64,000 nucleotides of DNA from Acinetobacter sp. XH1741 (GTDB lineage Bacteria; Pseudomonadota; Gammaproteobacteria; Pseudomonadales; Moraxellaceae), in contig NZ_CP157428.1 in NCBI RefSeq assembly GCF_041021895.1, positions 62,001-126,000 of the forward strand. The letters run 5' to 3'. A program made the position numbers and the translations under genes. The notes beneath the pieces were generated by a model that saw nothing but the letters and a program-made list of their open reading frames with translations, ran no database searches and was not told the DNA's origin. Positions 18,313 to 29,197 of the stretch are shown here, piece after piece. The stretch's first letter is position 1. The number at the start of each line of letters is the position of its first letter.

Positions 18313-18378
18313 CAGTAGAGATAATCAACCGCCCCACAAAAATCTTGAGGGGCGGATATTAACCCAATTCGCCTACTG
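18313..18378 (-). promoter_or_regulatory. Structured leader ahead of rpsM, candidate S4 target
   Basis: On the mRNA, CAGTAG (18378-18373) can pair with CTACTG (18318-18313), enclosing a strong hairpin CCGCCCC/GGGGCGG (18355-18349 with 18335-18329). The position matches the E. coli alpha-operon leader, where S4 binds a pseudoknot that overlaps the rpsM start region. Binding by S4 here is inferred from position only. Confidence 0.5.
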
Positions 18379-18400
18379 AAATCAACAGGTCTTGATTAGA

Positions 18401-18517
18401 TTAACCTTGACGCTGCTTATGACGAGGTTCTGCGCTACAAATCACGCGAATAACCCCATTACGACGGATAACTTTACAGCTACCACAAATTTTCTTTACA
18501 GAAGCTTGTACTTTCAT
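18401..18517 (-). CDS. rpmJ: 50S ribosomal protein L36
   Basis: A 38-codon gene with [19 protein letters not shown] at the start and the zinc-binding set Cys11, Cys14, Cys27 and His32, so it is the zinc-containing form. It begins 20 bp after secY, as in most proteobacteria. Confidence 0.98.
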
Positions 18518-18537
18518 GATGAAACCTCTAAGTGCGC

Positions 18538-19896
18538 TTATCCCTTAGGATGAGCAGTCGTTTTTCTCATTAATGTTTGATTGTCATATTGATGAGATGT
18601 TAAATGTGCTTGAAGCTGAGCCATAAAGTCCATGACAACAACGACTACGATCAGTAATGAGGTACCACCCAAATAGAATGGAATACCAAAAGAACTTTGT
18701 AAAATCATTGGCATTAAACAAATGACTGTAATATAAATCGCACCAATAAACGTCAAACGATTAAGAATATGATCTAAGTAACGAGCAGTTTGCTCACCTG
18801 GGCGAATACCAGGCACATAAGCTCCGCTGCGTTTTAGATTTTCTGAAACTTCCTTAGGGCTAAATACTAAAGCCGTATAAAAGTAACAGAAAAAGATAAT
18901 TAACGCACCAAAGAGCACCAAATACAAAGGCTGTCCAGGCGACAATACCAAAGCTAAATCTTGTAAGCTACTTTTAATTAAACCAGCATTCGGATCTGCA
19001 CTACCTACCCATTGACCCAAACTAGCTGGGAACAATAGTAAAGAGCTTGCAAAAATCGCAGGAATCACACCAGCCATATTAATTTTTAATGGTAGATGTG
19101 TTTGCTGAGCTGTAAATATACGACGACCTTGCTGCTTCTGCGCATAGTTTACTGGGATACGACGCTGTGCTTTTTCAATGAACACAATCGCAGCCAAGAC
19201 ACCAAGAGACAAAAGACCAAAGATGACAAGACCAATCAAACTTGTTTGACCATTATCTACAGATGACACTGATTGCATAATTAATTTAGGCAAACCAGCA
19301 ACAATACCTGCAAAAATAATCATTGAGATACCATTACCAATACCTCTTTCAGTGATTTGTTCACCTAACCACATTAAGAACATAGTTCCAGCGATAAGTG
19401 ACGTAACTGCAGGGATATAGAATGCAAGTCCTGTAGATAGGGTAATACCCTGACCAATAAGTCCTGCACACATACCTACTGCCTGAACCACTGCAAGTAA
19501 TAATGTACCTTGACGCGTATATTGATTAATTTTTCGCTTACCTTGCTCCCCTTCCTTTTTCAAGGCTTCAAGGGAAGGAATCACCGTAGACATTAACTGC
19601 ACAATAATTGATGCAGAAATGTAAGGCATAATCCCTAAAGCAAGAATCGACATTCGCTCTAAAGCACCGCCAGAAAACATATTGAATAGCCCAAGAATAG
19701 TTCCTTGGTTTGCATGAAATAAATTTTCTAACGCAGCATTATTAATGCCTGGTACTGGAATATGCGCTCCTAGTCGAAAGACCAGCAATGCACCGATTAG
19801 AAAACTCATCCGGCGAATAATTTCACGGTATTTCACATGAAATGGCTGACCTTTCATCATGTTGACATGACCTGAAGAACTAGGAGACATAGACAC
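18538..19896 (-). CDS. secY: Protein translocase subunit SecY
   Basis: A 452-residue inner-membrane channel subunit with ten expected spans. Conserved features include [12 protein letters not shown] near the N-terminus, [12 protein letters not shown], and the cytoplasmic loop [19 protein letters not shown]. With SecE, SecG and SecA it exports unfolded proteins. It starts 6 bp after rplO and is the only non-ribosomal gene of the spc part. Confidence 0.99.
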
Positions 19897-19902
19897 TCGA
19901 GA

Positions 19903-20343
19903 TTACTCCTCGACTTTGCCGCCAGCTGCTTCAATCGCAGCTTTAGCGCCTTTAGTCAATGCAACACCTTGAACAGTGAATGCACGAGTGATTTCACCAG
20001 AAAGCACGATACGAGCACGAATTTGATCGCGACGAACAACATTCGCAGCTTTTAAAGTTTCAAGGCTAACAATGTCGCCTTCCACTTTAGTTAACTCAGA
20101 CAAACGTACTTCAGCAGTTTTTAAAGCGATTTGGCTAGTGAAACCGAATTTAGGTAAACGACGATAAATCGCTGTTTGACCGCCTTCGAAACCTGGACGA
20201 ACGCCACCACTTTTACGTGATTTTTGACCTTTGACACCACGGCCACCAGTCTTACCAACGCCAGAACCGATACCACGGCCTAAACGACGGTGTTCACGTT
20301 TTGCACCTTCTGCAGGTGCAAGCTCATTTAAACGCAGAGTCAT
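19903..20343 (-). CDS. rplO: 50S ribosomal protein L15
   Basis: 146 residues with the Gly/Arg-rich N-terminal part ([18 protein letters not shown]) that runs through 23S rRNA and a globular C-terminal domain. Located between rpmD and secY. Confidence 0.98.
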   Translation of the reverse strand: MTLRLNELAPAEGAKREHRRLGRGIGSGVGKTGGRGVKGQKSRKSGGVRPGFEGGQTAIYRRLPKFGFTSQIALKTAEVRLSELTKVEGDIVSLETLKAANVVRRDQIRARIVLSGEITRAFTVQGVALTKGAKAAIEAAGGKVEE

Positions 20344-20346
20344 GGC

Positions 20347-20523
20347 TTATTCCTCTACACTAACCATATAGTAGACTTTGTTGATCATACCACGGTTAGA
20401 AGGCGTATCTTGCACTTCTACAGTATGACCAATACGACGCAGACCTAAACCTTGTAAGCAAAGCTTGTGATTTTTCAAGCGATGTGAAGAAGATTTAGTC
20501 TGGGTAACTTTAATCGTTTTCAT
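20347..20523 (-). CDS. rpmD: 50S ribosomal protein L30
   Basis: A 58-codon gene: [20 protein letters not shown] at the start, then [20 protein letters not shown], the L30 signature. Its stop is 3 bp before the rplO start, and its own ATG lies 6 bp after rpsE. Confidence 0.97.
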
Positions 20524-20529
20524 GATTGA

Positions 20530-21027
20530 TTACCCTTGAATTTCTTCTACTGATTTACCACGTTTCGCAGCGACTTTCTCAGGAGAAGTCATATCACGCA
20601 AACCTTTGAAAGTTGCGTTTACTACGTTAGCAGCATTAGTAGAACCATAACATTTAGCAAGTACGTTATGTACACCTGCAGCTTCAAGAACGGCACGCAT
20701 TGCGCCACCAGCGATTACGCCAGTACCTTCTGAAGCAGGTTGCATGTATACACGGCTTGCACCATGACGAGCATTCACAGGGTGTTGTAAAGTAGTACCA
20801 GCAAGGTCTACAGTGATCATGTTACGACGAGCAGCTTCAAGTGCTTTAGAAATAGCAGCTGGAACTTCACGCGCTTTACCACGACCAAAACCAACACGAC
20901 CATTACCATCACCCACAACAGTTAATGCTGTGAAAGAGAAGATACGACCGCCCTTAACAACTTTGGCTACACGATCAACGGCAACCAGCTTTTCAACAAG
21001 ACCTTCGTTTTGTTCAACTTTAGCCAT
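20530..21027 (-). CDS. rpsE: 30S ribosomal protein S5
   Basis: 165 residues with the double-stranded RNA-binding-like N-terminal domain ([20 protein letters not shown]) and the S5 C-terminal domain. S5 affects decoding fidelity, and spectinomycin resistance mutations map to the loop near [11 protein letters not shown] in other species; the wild-type-like sequence is seen here. Confidence 0.98.
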
Positions 21028-21029
21028 GA

Positions 21030-21380
21030 TTAGAACTCCAAGCCGTTTTCACGAGCAGCATCAGCCAAGGCTTTGATACGACCATGATATTTAAAACCAG
21101 AACGGTCAAATGCAACTTTAGTTACGCCAGCTGCTTTCGCACGTTCTGCGATTAAAGCACCTACTTTAGTAGCTGCATCTACATTACCTGTAGTACCGCT
21201 ACGTAAAGATGCATCCAAAGTTGAAGCTTGCGCTAAAACTTTGCCACCATCTGCTGAAATAACTTGAGCATAGATGTGACGCGGAGTGCGGTTTACACAC
21301 AAACGAGTCGCACCCAATGCACGAATGTGCAAGCGTGTGCTTTTCGCACGACGCAAACGGGATTGTTTCTTTTCGTTCAT
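21030..21380 (-). CDS. rplR: 50S ribosomal protein L18
   Basis: 116 residues, with the Arg/Lys-rich N-terminus and the C-terminal [20 protein letters not shown], the site that binds 5S rRNA with L5. It ends 2 bp before rpsE. Confidence 0.98.
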   Translation of the reverse strand: MNEKKQSRLRRAKSTRLHIRALGATRLCVNRTPRHIYAQVISADGGKVLAQASTLDASLRSGTTGNVDAATKVGALIAERAKAAGVTKVAFDRSGFKYHGRIKALADAARENGLEF

Positions 21381-21394
21381 AAGAACCTCGCGCC

Positions 21395-21928
21395 TTATTT
21401 CTTCTTAGCTTCTTTACGAAGAATGACTTCATCCGAATAACGAACACCTTTACCTTTATATGGTTCAGGAGCACGGTATGCACGAATTTCTGCCGCTACT
21501 TGACCTAACAACTGCTTGTTTGCTGATTTCAAGATGATTTCAGTTGCAGTTGGAGTTTCCGCTGTTACACCTTCTGGTAAAGCGTAGTCAATTGGGTGTG
21601 AATAACCGAGGTTAAGGTTTACAACAGTACCTTTAACCGCAGCTTTATAACCAACACCAACTAGCTGTAACTTACGTTCGAAGCCTTCACTAACACCTTT
21701 TACAAGGTTGTTCAATACAGCGCGAGCAGTACCAGCTTGCATCCAAGCATCTTTCGATTCTTTAACTGGAGCAAGTTGAAGTTTACCTTCTTCCTGTTTT
21801 AGCTCGACCAGCGCATGCAGGTTGAAAGACAATGTACCTTTGCTGCCTTTCACTTCGACCTGCCGGCCGTTCTGAGTAACTGCTACACCATTAGGTACAG
21901 TTACTGGGGCTTTAGCCACACGAGACAT
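21395..21928 (-). CDS. rplF: 50S ribosomal protein L6
   Basis: 177 residues built of two repeated domains, with the L6 C-terminal signature [11 protein letters not shown] and an all-basic end KEAKKK. It lies near the factor-binding site of the large subunit. Confidence 0.98.
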   Translation of the reverse strand: MSRVAKAPVTVPNGVAVTQNGRQVEVKGSKGTLSFNLHALVELKQEEGKLQLAPVKESKDAWMQAGTARAVLNNLVKGVSEGFERKLQLVGVGYKAAVKGTVVNLNLGYSHPIDYALPEGVTAETPTATEIILKSANKQLLGQVAAEIRAYRAPEPYKGKGVRYSDEVILRKEAKKK

Positions 21929-21941
21929 GAGGAATCACCTA

Positions 21942-22337
21942 TTAAGAAACAAAAGCAATAACTTCACCACCAACGCCTGCAGCACGTGCAGCGCGATCAG
22001 TCATGATGCCTTTGCTTGTAGAAACAATTGCAATACCTAAACCTTGCTTAACGCTTGGAAGTTTATCTTTACCACGGTATTGGCGAAGACCTGGACGGCT
22101 TACGCGCTTAACCATTTCGATAACTGGTTTGCCTTCGAAATATTTTAAAGTAATAGTCAAAGTAGATTTTGTCTCTTCTTGAGCAACTTCTACATTTGAA
22201 ATATAACCTTCTTGTTGAAGTACATTTGCAATAGCAACTTTCAACTTAGAAGAAGGCATAGAAACAGTTTGTTTCTTAGCCATTTGTGCGTTACGAACAC
22301 GTGTTAGCATGTCGGCAACGGTATCTTGCATACTCAT
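21942..22337 (-). CDS. rpsH: 30S ribosomal protein S8
   Basis: 131 residues, with the S8 C-terminal signature [17 protein letters not shown]8 binds the central domain of 16S rRNA and in E. coli represses the spc operon by binding mRNA at rplE. Confidence 0.98.
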   Translation of the reverse strand: MSMQDTVADMLTRVRNAQMAKKQTVSMPSSKLKVAIANVLQQEGYISNVEVAQEETKSTLTITLKYFEGKPVIEMVKRVSRPGLRQYRGKDKLPSVKQGLGIAIVSTSKGIMTDRAARAAGVGGEVIAFVS

Positions 22338-22348
22338 TTAGTCGCTCC

Positions 22349-22654
22349 TTACCAGCTTGCCTTAACAACGCCTGGTACATCACCTTGCATTACTGTGTCA
22401 CGTAGTTTGTTACGGCTTAAACCGAACTTACGGAAGTAACCATGAGGACGACCAGTTAAACCACAACGGTTACGAAGACGTACCGGAGATGCATTACGTG
22501 GCAATGCTTGTAACTTTAACATCGCTTCGAAACGCTCTTCGTCGCTTGCATTTACGTTTGCAATCGTAGCTTTTAATTCAGCACGTTTTGCAGCGTATTT
22601 AGCAACAGTCTTTTCGCGTTTCAATTCGCGATTAATCATACCTTTCTTAGCCAT
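22349..22654 (-). CDS. rpsN: 30S ribosomal protein S14
   Basis: 101 residues of the long, zinc-independent form: it lacks the paired CxxC motifs of short S14 and has the typical [20 protein letters not shown] segment. Located between rplE and rpsH. Confidence 0.98.
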
Positions 22655-22663
22655 ATCGACCTC

Positions 22664-23200
22664 TTATTTGAACGGGAAGCCGAATGCACGCATAAGCGCA
22701 CGGCCTTCGTCATCGGTGCGAGCAGTCGTAGTAATGGTAATATCCATACCACGAATACGATCAATCTTATCGAAATCGATTTCAGGGAAAACGATTTGCT
22801 CTTTCAAACCCATTGAGTAGTTACCACGACCATCAAATGATTTCGAAGAGAAACCACGGAAGTCACGGATACGAGGGATTGCGATAGAGATCAAACGGTC
22901 CAAGAATTCGTACATTTGGTCGCCACGTAAAGTAACTTTACAACCAATTGGCCAACCATCACGGATTTTGAAACCTGCGATAGATTTACGTGCAAGTGTA
23001 ATTACTGGTTTTTGACCAGCAATTAATTGCATGTCGACTACAGCGCCATCTAATAATTTCTTATCAGTTGCAGCTGCGCCTACACCCATGTTTAGGGTAA
23101 TTTTTGTGATGCGTGGAATTTCCATCACGTTCTTAATGCTAAGTTCTTCTTTTAACTTCGCTTTAAGTTCATCGTTGTAACGTGCTTTAAGTCTGGCCAT
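22664..23200 (-). CDS. rplE: 50S ribosomal protein L5
   Basis: 178 residues, with the P-site tRNA-contacting and 5S rRNA-binding regions, for example [15 protein letters not shown] and [19 protein letters not shown]. Located between rplX and rpsN. Confidence 0.98.
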   Translation of the reverse strand: MARLKARYNDELKAKLKEELSIKNVMEIPRITKITLNMGVGAAATDKKLLDGAVVDMQLIAGQKPVITLARKSIAGFKIRDGWPIGCKVTLRGDQMYEFLDRLISIAIPRIRDFRGFSSKSFDGRGNYSMGLKEQIVFPEIDFDKIDRIRGMDITITTTARTDDEGRALMRAFGFPFK

Positions 23201-23215
23201 TGCCTTTTCAACCTA

Positions 23216-23533
23216 TTACTTCGCTACCGCCACTGATTCACCATTTGATTTATAAACGCGAGTTTTCACGCCATCAATCACTTGGTAACCAACACGGTCA
23301 GCCTTCTGGGTTGTAGCATTTAAAATTGCCACGTTTGAAATATGAAGCGAAGCTTCTTGAGTAACTACACCGCCTTCAGCGCCAGTTACACGATTCGGCT
23401 TTTGATGCTTCTTCACTAAGTTAAGGCCTTCAACCTTAACGCGGTCTTCAGAAACAGACAATACAGTACCCTGTTTGCCTTTTTCTTTACCTGCGATCAC
23501 GATAACTTGATCGCCTTTTTTAATCTTAGCCAT
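23216..23533 (-). CDS. rplX: 50S ribosomal protein L24
   Basis: 105 residues with the N-terminal KOW motif (KKGDQVIVIAGKEKGKQGTV). L24 starts 50S assembly by binding the 5' domain of 23S rRNA. Confidence 0.98.
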   Translation of the reverse strand: MAKIKKGDQVIVIAGKEKGKQGTVLSVSEDRVKVEGLNLVKKHQKPNRVTGAEGGVVTQEASLHISNVAILNATTQKADRVGYQVIDGVKTRVYKSNGESVAVAK

Positions 23534-23542
23534 GATTGCCTC

Positions 23543-23911
23543 TTATAGAACTTCAGGAGCCAATGAAATGATTTTCATGAACTGTTCAGTACGAAGTTCA
23601 CGAGTCACTGGTCCGAAGATACGAGTAGCAATCGGAGCTTTGTTGTTGTTCAGGATAACTGCAGCATTATCATCAAAACGGATCACAGAACCATCTGGAC
23701 GACGAATGCCGAATTTAGTACGAACTACAACCGCATTCATCACGTCACCTTTTTTAACACGTGCGCGTGGGATTGCTTCTTTTACAGTAACTTTAATAAT
23801 GTCGCCAACAGAAGCATAACGACGATGTGAACCACCAAGTACTTTAATACATTGTACGCGGCGAGCACCACTGTTGTCTGCTACGTCGAGCATAGTTTCG
23901 GTTTGAATCAT
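23543..23911 (-). CDS. rplN: 50S ribosomal protein L14
   Basis: 122 residues from the ATG at 23911 ([19 protein letters not shown], the universal L14 start); the frame extends upstream to 23944 but that part is not L14. L14 contacts L19 and the 30S subunit. It opens the spc set, and a long hairpin lies just upstream at 23931-23988. Confidence 0.98.
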
Positions 23912-23930
23912 TGCCCTACTCCAAAACCGA

Positions 23931-23988
23931 GCATCACCGGTCACAATTTCGAAAGGCTCAAAGAGTACTCGAAATTGACCGATGATGC
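23931..23988 (-). promoter_or_regulatory. Long hairpin in the rpsQ-rplN gap
   Basis: On the mRNA the 5' arm at 23988-23969 (GCATCATCGG then TCAATTTCGA) pairs with the 3' arm at 23952-23931 (TCGAAATTGTGACCGG then TGATGC), about 20 base pairs with one G-U pair and a 2-nt bulge, across a 16-nt loop. There is no T-run, so it is not an intrinsic terminator. It sits at the S10/spc junction; a role in processing, stability or feedback control is inferred. Confidence 0.65.
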
Positions 23989-24003
23989 AACAAGAACGTC
24001 GAA

Positions 24004-24261
24004 TTACTCAGCAGCTGCTTCAACTACTTCCACTAAAGTCCAAGCTTTAGTTTTAGAAATTGGGCGGCTTTCTTTAATGGTTACAACATCACCGATTTTA
24101 GCGACATTGTTCTCATCATGAGCGTGTAACTTAGTTGAACGGCGAATTGACTTGCCATACAACGGGTGTTGAACGCGGCGTTCAATAAGAACAACAATAG
24201 ATTTATCCATTTTGTCACTTACGACTTTGCCGGTTAACGTGCGGACTGTTTTTTCACTCAT
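24004..24261 (-). CDS. rpsQ: 30S ribosomal protein S17
   Basis: 85 residues with the OB-fold signature ([18 protein letters not shown] and [20 protein letters not shown]). Its start overlaps the end of rpmC by 4 bp, indicating translational coupling. Confidence 0.98.
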
Positions 24262-24455
24262 TGTCCGTTCCCCTGTTTTTCGGTAAGGAGTGTCTTAATA
24301 CGAGCAATTGTCTTACGAGCAATTTGCACTTCGTGCGATTTACCCAACTGACCAGTTGCTTTCGCCATACGAAGACGGAATTGGTTAAGCTGTTGCTCAT
24401 CAAGCAAAGCTTTCAACTCTTCTACCGATTTTTCACGTAGATCTTTAGTTTTCAT
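24258..24455 (-). CDS. rpmC: 50S ribosomal protein L29
   Basis: 65 residues, two-helix protein ([20 protein letters not shown] and [15 protein letters not shown]). It overlaps rplP by 1 bp and rpsQ by 4 bp. L29 lies at the exit tunnel, near the binding site for trigger factor and SRP. Confidence 0.98.
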   Translation of the reverse strand: MKTKDLREKSVEELKALLDEQQLNQFRLRMAKATGQLGKSHEVQIARKTIARIKTLLTEKQGNGQ

Positions 24456-24868
24456 TACATTACCGTCCGAGTCACGATAGTGGTTTTAAACGGAAGTTTA
24501 GCAGCAGCTAAAGCAAATGCTTCACGCGCTAATTCTTCGTTCACACCTTCAATTTCGTACAGGATCTTACCTGGTTGGATCTGGCAAACCCAGTATTCCA
24601 CGCTACCCTTACCTTTACCCATACGCACTTCAAGAGGCTTTTGAGTAATTGGTTTATCCGGGAATACGCGAATAAAGATTTTACCACCACGCTTAATACG
24701 GCGGCTAATAGTACGACGTGCAGCTTCAATCTGACGCGCAGTCATACGACCACGTTCAGTTGCTTTAATTGCAATCGAACCAAATGATACTGTACTACCA
24801 CGATGCGCTAGACCAGTGTTACGGCCTTTGTGCACTTTACGGAATTTGGTACGTTTAGGTTGCAACAT
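24455..24868 (-). CDS. rplP: 50S ribosomal protein L16
   Basis: 137 residues beginning [19 protein letters not shown], with the segment [21 protein letters not shown]16 helps place the A-site tRNA. It begins 3 bp after rpsC. Confidence 0.98.
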   Translation of the reverse strand: MLQPKRTKFRKVHKGRNTGLAHRGSTVSFGSIAIKATERGRMTARQIEAARRTISRRIKRGGKIFIRVFPDKPITQKPLEVRMGKGKGSVEYWVCQIQPGKILYEIEGVNEELAREAFALAAAKLPFKTTIVTRTVM

Positions 24869-24871
24869 GGA

Positions 24872-25624
24872 TTATTCTCCCTTGTCAGCAGCACGGTCAC
24901 CGCGACGACCACGACGCTCTTGACCTTCACCACGACCACGACCACGTTTAGCTGGACGATCTTCAGCAGGAGCAGGGTTCATGACTTGTTTCATGCCACC
25001 TAAGATCTCGCCACGGAAAATCCAAACTTTAACACCAATCGTACCGTAAGTTGTTTCTGCACGCATAGTTGCATAGTCAATGTCTGCACGTAATGTATGT
25101 AAAGGTACACGACCTTCACGATACCATTCTGTACGAGCAATCTCTGCACCACCTAAACGGCCAGACACTTCAACTTTGATACCTTTAGCACCAGCACGCA
25201 TAGTGTTTTGTACCGCACGCTTCATAGCACGACGGAACATTACACGCTTTTCTAATTGAGAAGCGATAGCTTCAGCAACTAAACGCGCATCTAAGTCTGG
25301 GCGATCAATTTCGTTGATACTTACTTGCGCTGGAACACCCATAATGCTGGTAAGTTCGCGCTGTAATTTCTCAATATCTTCGCCTTTTTTACCGATTACG
25401 ATACCAGGACGAGCTGTGCTAATTGTTACTTTAGCAGCACCCGATGGACGTTCGATAAGAATGTTGCTTACCATCGCATTCTTAAGTTTTTTAGTTAAAA
25501 ACTCACGAACTTGAAGATCTTTAAGCAAGTATTCAGCGTATTGTTTCGGATTCGCATACCAGTTAGCGTTATGACGTTTCACAACACCTAGGCGGATACC
25601 GATTGGATGAACCTTCTGACCCAT
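24872..25624 (-). CDS. rpsC: 30S ribosomal protein S3
   Basis: 250 residues: [20 protein letters not shown], the KH domain ([15 protein letters not shown]) and the C-terminal domain ([20 protein letters not shown]). It is somewhat longer than the E. coli protein because of a charged Arg/Gly-rich tail after about residue 220. S3 is part of the mRNA entry helicase site. Confidence 0.98.
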   Translation of the reverse strand: MGQKVHPIGIRLGVVKRHNANWYANPKQYAEYLLKDLQVREFLTKKLKNAMVSNILIERPSGAAKVTISTARPGIVIGKKGEDIEKLQRELTSIMGVPAQVSINEIDRPDLDARLVAEAIASQLEKRVMFRRAMKRAVQNTMRAGAKGIKVEVSGRLGGAEIARTEWYREGRVPLHTLRADIDYATMRAETTYGTIGVKVWIFRGEILGGMKQVMNPAPAEDRPAKRGRGRGEGQERRGRRGDRAADKGE

Positions 25625-25625
25625 A

Positions 25626-25958
25626 TCAAACCCCTACCTTAACGGTGATGTGACAAGTACGCTTAGTAATACGATCTGCACGGCCTTTAGCACGTGGCAT
25701 AATACGTTTAAGGCTCATGCCTTCATCAACGTAAATCGTAGAAACTTTAAGATCGTCAACATCTAAACTGTTATTGTGTTCAGCGTTTGCAATCGCAGAT
25801 TCCAATGCTTTTTTTACTAGAGCAGCAGCTTTTTTATTGCTGAAGTTCAAGATATTTAAAGCATGCGCAACAGATTTGCCGCGAATAAGATCTGCAACCA
25901 AACGTGCTTTTTGTGCCGAGATAGCGGCACCGCGTAATTTAGCAGTTACTTCCATCAT
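25626..25958 (-). CDS. rplV: 50S ribosomal protein L22
   Basis: 110 residues with the beta-hairpin that lines the exit tunnel ([20 protein letters not shown]). Two adjacent ATG codons open the frame ([10 protein letters not shown]), so the start could be 25955. It ends 1 bp before rpsC. Confidence 0.97.
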   Translation of the reverse strand: MMEVTAKLRGAAISAQKARLVADLIRGKSVAHALNILNFSNKKAAALVKKALESAIANAEHNNSLDVDDLKVSTIYVDEGMSLKRIMPRAKGRADRITKRTCHITVKVGV

Positions 25959-25966
25959 GACACCTA

Positions 25967-26242
25967 TTAACGTTTAGATTTCTTGTCAACACCGTGACCA
26001 CGATAGGTACGAGTTGGCGCGAATTCACCGAGTTTATGACCAACCATATGCTCAGTAACAATTACTGGAACGTGATTACGACCATTATGAACAGAGATTG
26101 TTAAACCAACAAAATCTGGAAGGATCATCGAACGACGAGACCAAGTTTTAATCGGCTTGCGAGAGTTACTAGCAACAGCCGCTTCAACCTTAGCGAACAA
26201 GTGCGCATCGACGAATGGGCCTTTTTTCAGAGAACGAGGCAT
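25967..26242 (-). CDS. rpsS: 30S ribosomal protein S19
   Basis: 91 residues, [15 protein letters not shown] at the start and the signature [16 protein letters not shown]. It pairs with S13 in the head of the small subunit. Confidence 0.98.
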
Positions 26243-26255
26243 TAGTCAGATTCCT

Positions 26256-27080
26256 TTACTTGACGCGACGGTCGCGAATAATCATCTTAGTCGTACGCTT
26301 ATTGGTACGTGTCTTGTACCCTTTAGCTTTTTGACCCCATGGGCTTACAGGTTGAATACCTTTGTTACGCCCTTCACCACCACCGTGCGGGTGATCAATC
26401 GGGTTCATCGCCATACCACGTACGGTAGGACGAACACCACGCCAGCGCGAAGCACCAGCTTTACCCAATGAACGAAGGTTGTTTTCTTGGTTAGAAACTT
26501 CACCAATTACAGCGCGGCATTCAACATGTACTTTACGCATTTCGCCTGAACGAAGACGAATAATCGCGTAAGAACCATCACGACCCAACAACTGAACAGA
26601 AGCACCAGCAGAACGCGCTAATTGCGCACCCTTACCAATTTTAAGTTCAACGTTATGAAGTGTAGAACCAATCGGCATATTGCGAAGTGGTAAGCAGTTA
26701 CCTGGACGAATTGGAGCATCGTTACCAGATTGTACTTTATCACCAGCACGTAAGCCTTTAGGTGCAATGATATAACGACGCTCACCGTCAGCATATTTCA
26801 ATAAAGCAATATGTGCTGTACGGTTTGGATCGTATTCAATACGCTCTACAACAGCTGGGATGCTGTCTTTGTTACGTTTAAAGTCAACGATACGGTAGTG
26901 TTGTTTATGACCACCACCAACGTGACGAGTAGTAATGTGACCGTTGTTATTACGACCACCAGTACGTTTTTTAGCTTCAACCAACGGTGCGTAAGGAGCG
27001 CCTTTGTGAAGATGGTCATGAACCACTTTCTCTACAAAGCGACGTCCTGGAGACGTTGGCTTACATTTTTGAATCGGCAT
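26256..27080 (-). CDS. rplB: 50S ribosomal protein L2
   Basis: 274 residues with the peptidyl-transferase region signature [17 protein letters not shown] near residue 225. L2 supports subunit association. It starts 11 bp after rplW. Confidence 0.99.
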   Translation of the reverse strand: MPIQKCKPTSPGRRFVEKVVHDHLHKGAPYAPLVEAKKRTGGRNNNGHITTRHVGGGHKQHYRIVDFKRNKDSIPAVVERIEYDPNRTAHIALLKYADGERRYIIAPKGLRAGDKVQSGNDAPIRPGNCLPLRNMPIGSTLHNVELKIGKGAQLARSAGASVQLLGRDGSYAIIRLRSGEMRKVHVECRAVIGEVSNQENNLRSLGKAGASRWRGVRPTVRGMAMNPIDHPHGGGEGRNKGIQPVSPWGQKAKGYKTRTNKRTTKMIIRDRRVK

Positions 27081-27091
27081 AATTTTCGTCC

Positions 27092-27412
27092 TTATTCCGC
27101 TGCGCTTTCAGCGGTATCGCCCAAGTCAGCCATTTCAACATCTTGGCCGGCTTTCAGGGTGACGTATGCTTTTTTAACATCAGAACGGCGTCCTAATGTA
27201 CGACCAAAGCGCTTAGTCTTACCTTTAGTAATAGTTGTGTTAACTTTAACAACTTCTACACCAAAAAGTTTTTCAACTGCTTTTTTGATTTCAAGTTTAG
27301 TAGCGTTAATGTCTACTTTAAATACTTGAACACCAACAGTATCACCTAAAACTTGTGCCTTTTCTGAGAATACTGGTCCTTTAAGGACTTGATAGATACG
27401 TTCGTTGTTCAT
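27092..27412 (-). CDS. rplW: 50S ribosomal protein L23
   Basis: 106 residues with the conserved [20 protein letters not shown] helix-strand. It lies at the exit tunnel, where it docks trigger factor and SRP. It overlaps the end of rplD by 4 bp. Confidence 0.98.
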   Translation of the reverse strand: MNNERIYQVLKGPVFSEKAQVLGDTVGVQVFKVDINATKLEIKKAVEKLFGVEVVKVNTTITKGKTKRFGRTLGRRSDVKKAYVTLKAGQDVEMADLGDTAESAAE

Positions 27413-28011
27413 CCGAGTTCTACCTCAATTTTCTTAGCAGCAGCTACAGACATCACAACTTTATCAAACGCAATCAAGCTTACAGGATCGATTGCAGTTG
27501 CATCTACCACATCTACATGCGGAAGGTTGCGTGCTGCAAGATATAAGTTCTCATCTACAGCGTCAGTAACGATTAATGCGCGAGCAGCATTTAAGTCGTT
27601 AAGTTTTGCAAGCAATTCTTTAGTTTTTGGAGCTGCAACAGCAAACTCTTCAACTAATACAAGGCGATCTTGGCGAACGAGTTCAGCTAAGATACATTGC
27701 ATTGCACCGCGGTACATCTTACGGTTTACTTTTTGAGACCAATCTTGTGGACGAGCAGCAAAAGTTTTACCACCACCAACCCAGATAGGGCTACGAATAG
27801 AACCCGCACGAGCACGACCAGTACCTTTTTGACGGAATGGTTTTTTACCACCGCCAGAAACGTCTGCACGCGATTTTTGAGCACGAGTACCTTGACGACC
27901 ACCTGCTAAGTAAGCAGTAACAACTTGGTGTACAAGAGCTTCGTTAAATTCACGTCCGAAAGCAACTTCAGACAATTCAACAGCAGAGCCGGAAACAGTT
28001 TTCAAATTCAC
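27409..28011 (-). CDS. rplD: 50S ribosomal protein L4
   Basis: 200 residues, with the tunnel loop ([20 protein letters not shown]) and [13 protein letters not shown]. In E. coli L4 represses the S10 operon by binding its leader; a folded leader is present here upstream of rpsJ. Confidence 0.98.
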   Translation of the reverse strand: MNLKTVSGSAVELSEVAFGREFNEALVHQVVTAYLAGGRQGTRAQKSRADVSGGGKKPFRQKGTGRARAGSIRSPIWVGGGKTFAARPQDWSQKVNRKMYRGAMQCILAELVRQDRLVLVEEFAVAAPKTKELLAKLNDLNAARALIVTDAVDENLYLAARNLPHVDVVDATAIDPVSLIAFDKVVMSVAAAKKIEVELG

Positions 28012-28022
28012 GGTATTTCCCC

Positions 28023-28661
28023 TCAGGCCTTGATGGTAGGACGTACAATCACGTCGCCGCCAGTTGCACCAGGAATTGCACCTTTAACAACTAAAACAGA
28101 ACGTTCAGCGTCAATAGATACGATTTCAAGACCTTGTACTGTTACGCGTTCGTCACCTAAGTGACCAGCCATTTTTTTGCCTTTGAACACGCGTCCAGGA
28201 GTTTGGTTTTGACCTGTAGAACCTAATACACGGTGAGAAACTGAGTTACCGTGAGTAGCGTCTTGAGTACGGAAATTCCAACGCTTAACACCACCTTGGA
28301 AACCTTTACCTTTTGATTGACCAGTTACGTCAACAACTTGACCAACTGTGAACAAATCAACGCCAATAGTGCCGCCAACTTCACGACCTTCAAGCTCAGC
28401 TTCAGTAACACGGAACTCTTTAACTAAACGACCAGCAGCAACACCAGCTTTCGCGAAGTGACCTTTCTGAGCATTAGTTACGCGAGATTCGCGACGTTCA
28501 CCAGTAGTTACTTGAACAGCTTGATAACCATCAGTTTCAAGTGTTTTGATTTGCGTAATGCGGTTTGGATCGACTTCGATGACTGTAACAGGTACAGAAA
28601 CACCAGCATCTGTAAAGATGCGAGTCATACCACATTTGCGACCGACTAAACCAATAGCCAT
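28023..28661 (-). CDS. rplC: 50S ribosomal protein L3
   Basis: 212 residues from the second ATG at 28661 ([16 protein letters not shown]). An ATG two codons upstream (28667) lies only 3 bp after the AGAGG ribosome-binding site, whereas 28661 has a spacing of 9 bp, so I prefer 28661. It shows the L3 signature [18 protein letters not shown]. Confidence 0.97.
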   Translation of the reverse strand: MAIGLVGRKCGMTRIFTDAGVSVPVTVIEVDPNRITQIKTLETDGYQAVQVTTGERRESRVTNAQKGHFAKAGVAAGRLVKEFRVTEAELEGREVGGTIGVDLFTVGQVVDVTGQSKGKGFQGGVKRWNFRTQDATHGNSVSHRVLGSTGQNQTPGRVFKGKKMAGHLGDERVTVQGLEIVSIDAERSVLVVKGAIPGATGGDVIVRPTIKA

Positions 28662-28718
28662 GTGCATAAACCTCTAAAAAAGCGGCCTAATTAACTAATC
28701 GTTAATTAACCGAAAGCC

Positions 28719-29030
28719 TTAACCCAAAGCGATCTGAACATCAACACCAGCTGCAAGATCTAACTTCATCAATGCATCAACAGTTTTATCTGTAGGTTGA
28801 ACGATGTCGATCAAACGTTTATAGGTGCGGATTTCGTACTGGTCACGCGCATCTTTGTTAACGTGCGGTGAAGTAAGAACGTTGAAGCGTTCGATGCGAG
28901 TAGGCATCGGAATTGGACCACACACTTGTGCGCCAGTACGCTTAGCGGTTTCTACGATCTCTTGAGCAGATTGATCAATCAGACGATGATCAAAAGACTT
29001 AAGACGGATACGAATTCTCTGGTTAGACAT
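28719..29030 (-). CDS. rpsJ: 30S ribosomal protein S10 (NusE)
   Basis: 103 residues from the ATG at 29030 ([19 protein letters not shown]). The frame extends upstream to 29066 but that part is not conserved S10, and GGAG lies 9 bp before 29030. S10 also acts as NusE in antitermination with NusB. It is the first gene of the long ribosomal run. Confidence 0.98.
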
Positions 29031-29065
29031 ACCAGTAAACTCCAAGCCAAATATATAAAGAATCA

Positions 29066-29191
29066 CCTTTGACGCATCTCACCTATTTGGTAAGTGTCAA
29101 AGGCAGTGATAATCACCAAGGTCGTGATCGATGCCACGACTGTAATGCACATTTACTACTTTCTTCGCAGTAAATGCCCTCTTCTTGAGGG
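29066..29191 (-). promoter_or_regulatory. S10 operon leader with consecutive hairpins
   Basis: The transcript from the promoter to rpsJ is about 160 nt. It contains hairpins at 29177-29191 (CCCTC/GAGGG), 29150-29176 (CATTTACT/AGTAAATG), 29121-29140 (GTCGTG/CACGAC) and 29066-29103 (CCTTTGAC/GTCAAAGG, with an inner CTTACC/GGTGAG stem). In E. coli a similar leader is the L4 target for attenuation and translational control; the same role here is inferred from position and structure. Confidence 0.6.
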
Positions 29192-29197
29192 TCGCTC

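Noticed and set aside
26811..27329. 172-codon plus-strand frame across rplB-rplW
   Set aside because: Thr/Phe/Val-rich shadow of two highly conserved ribosomal genes on the other strand.
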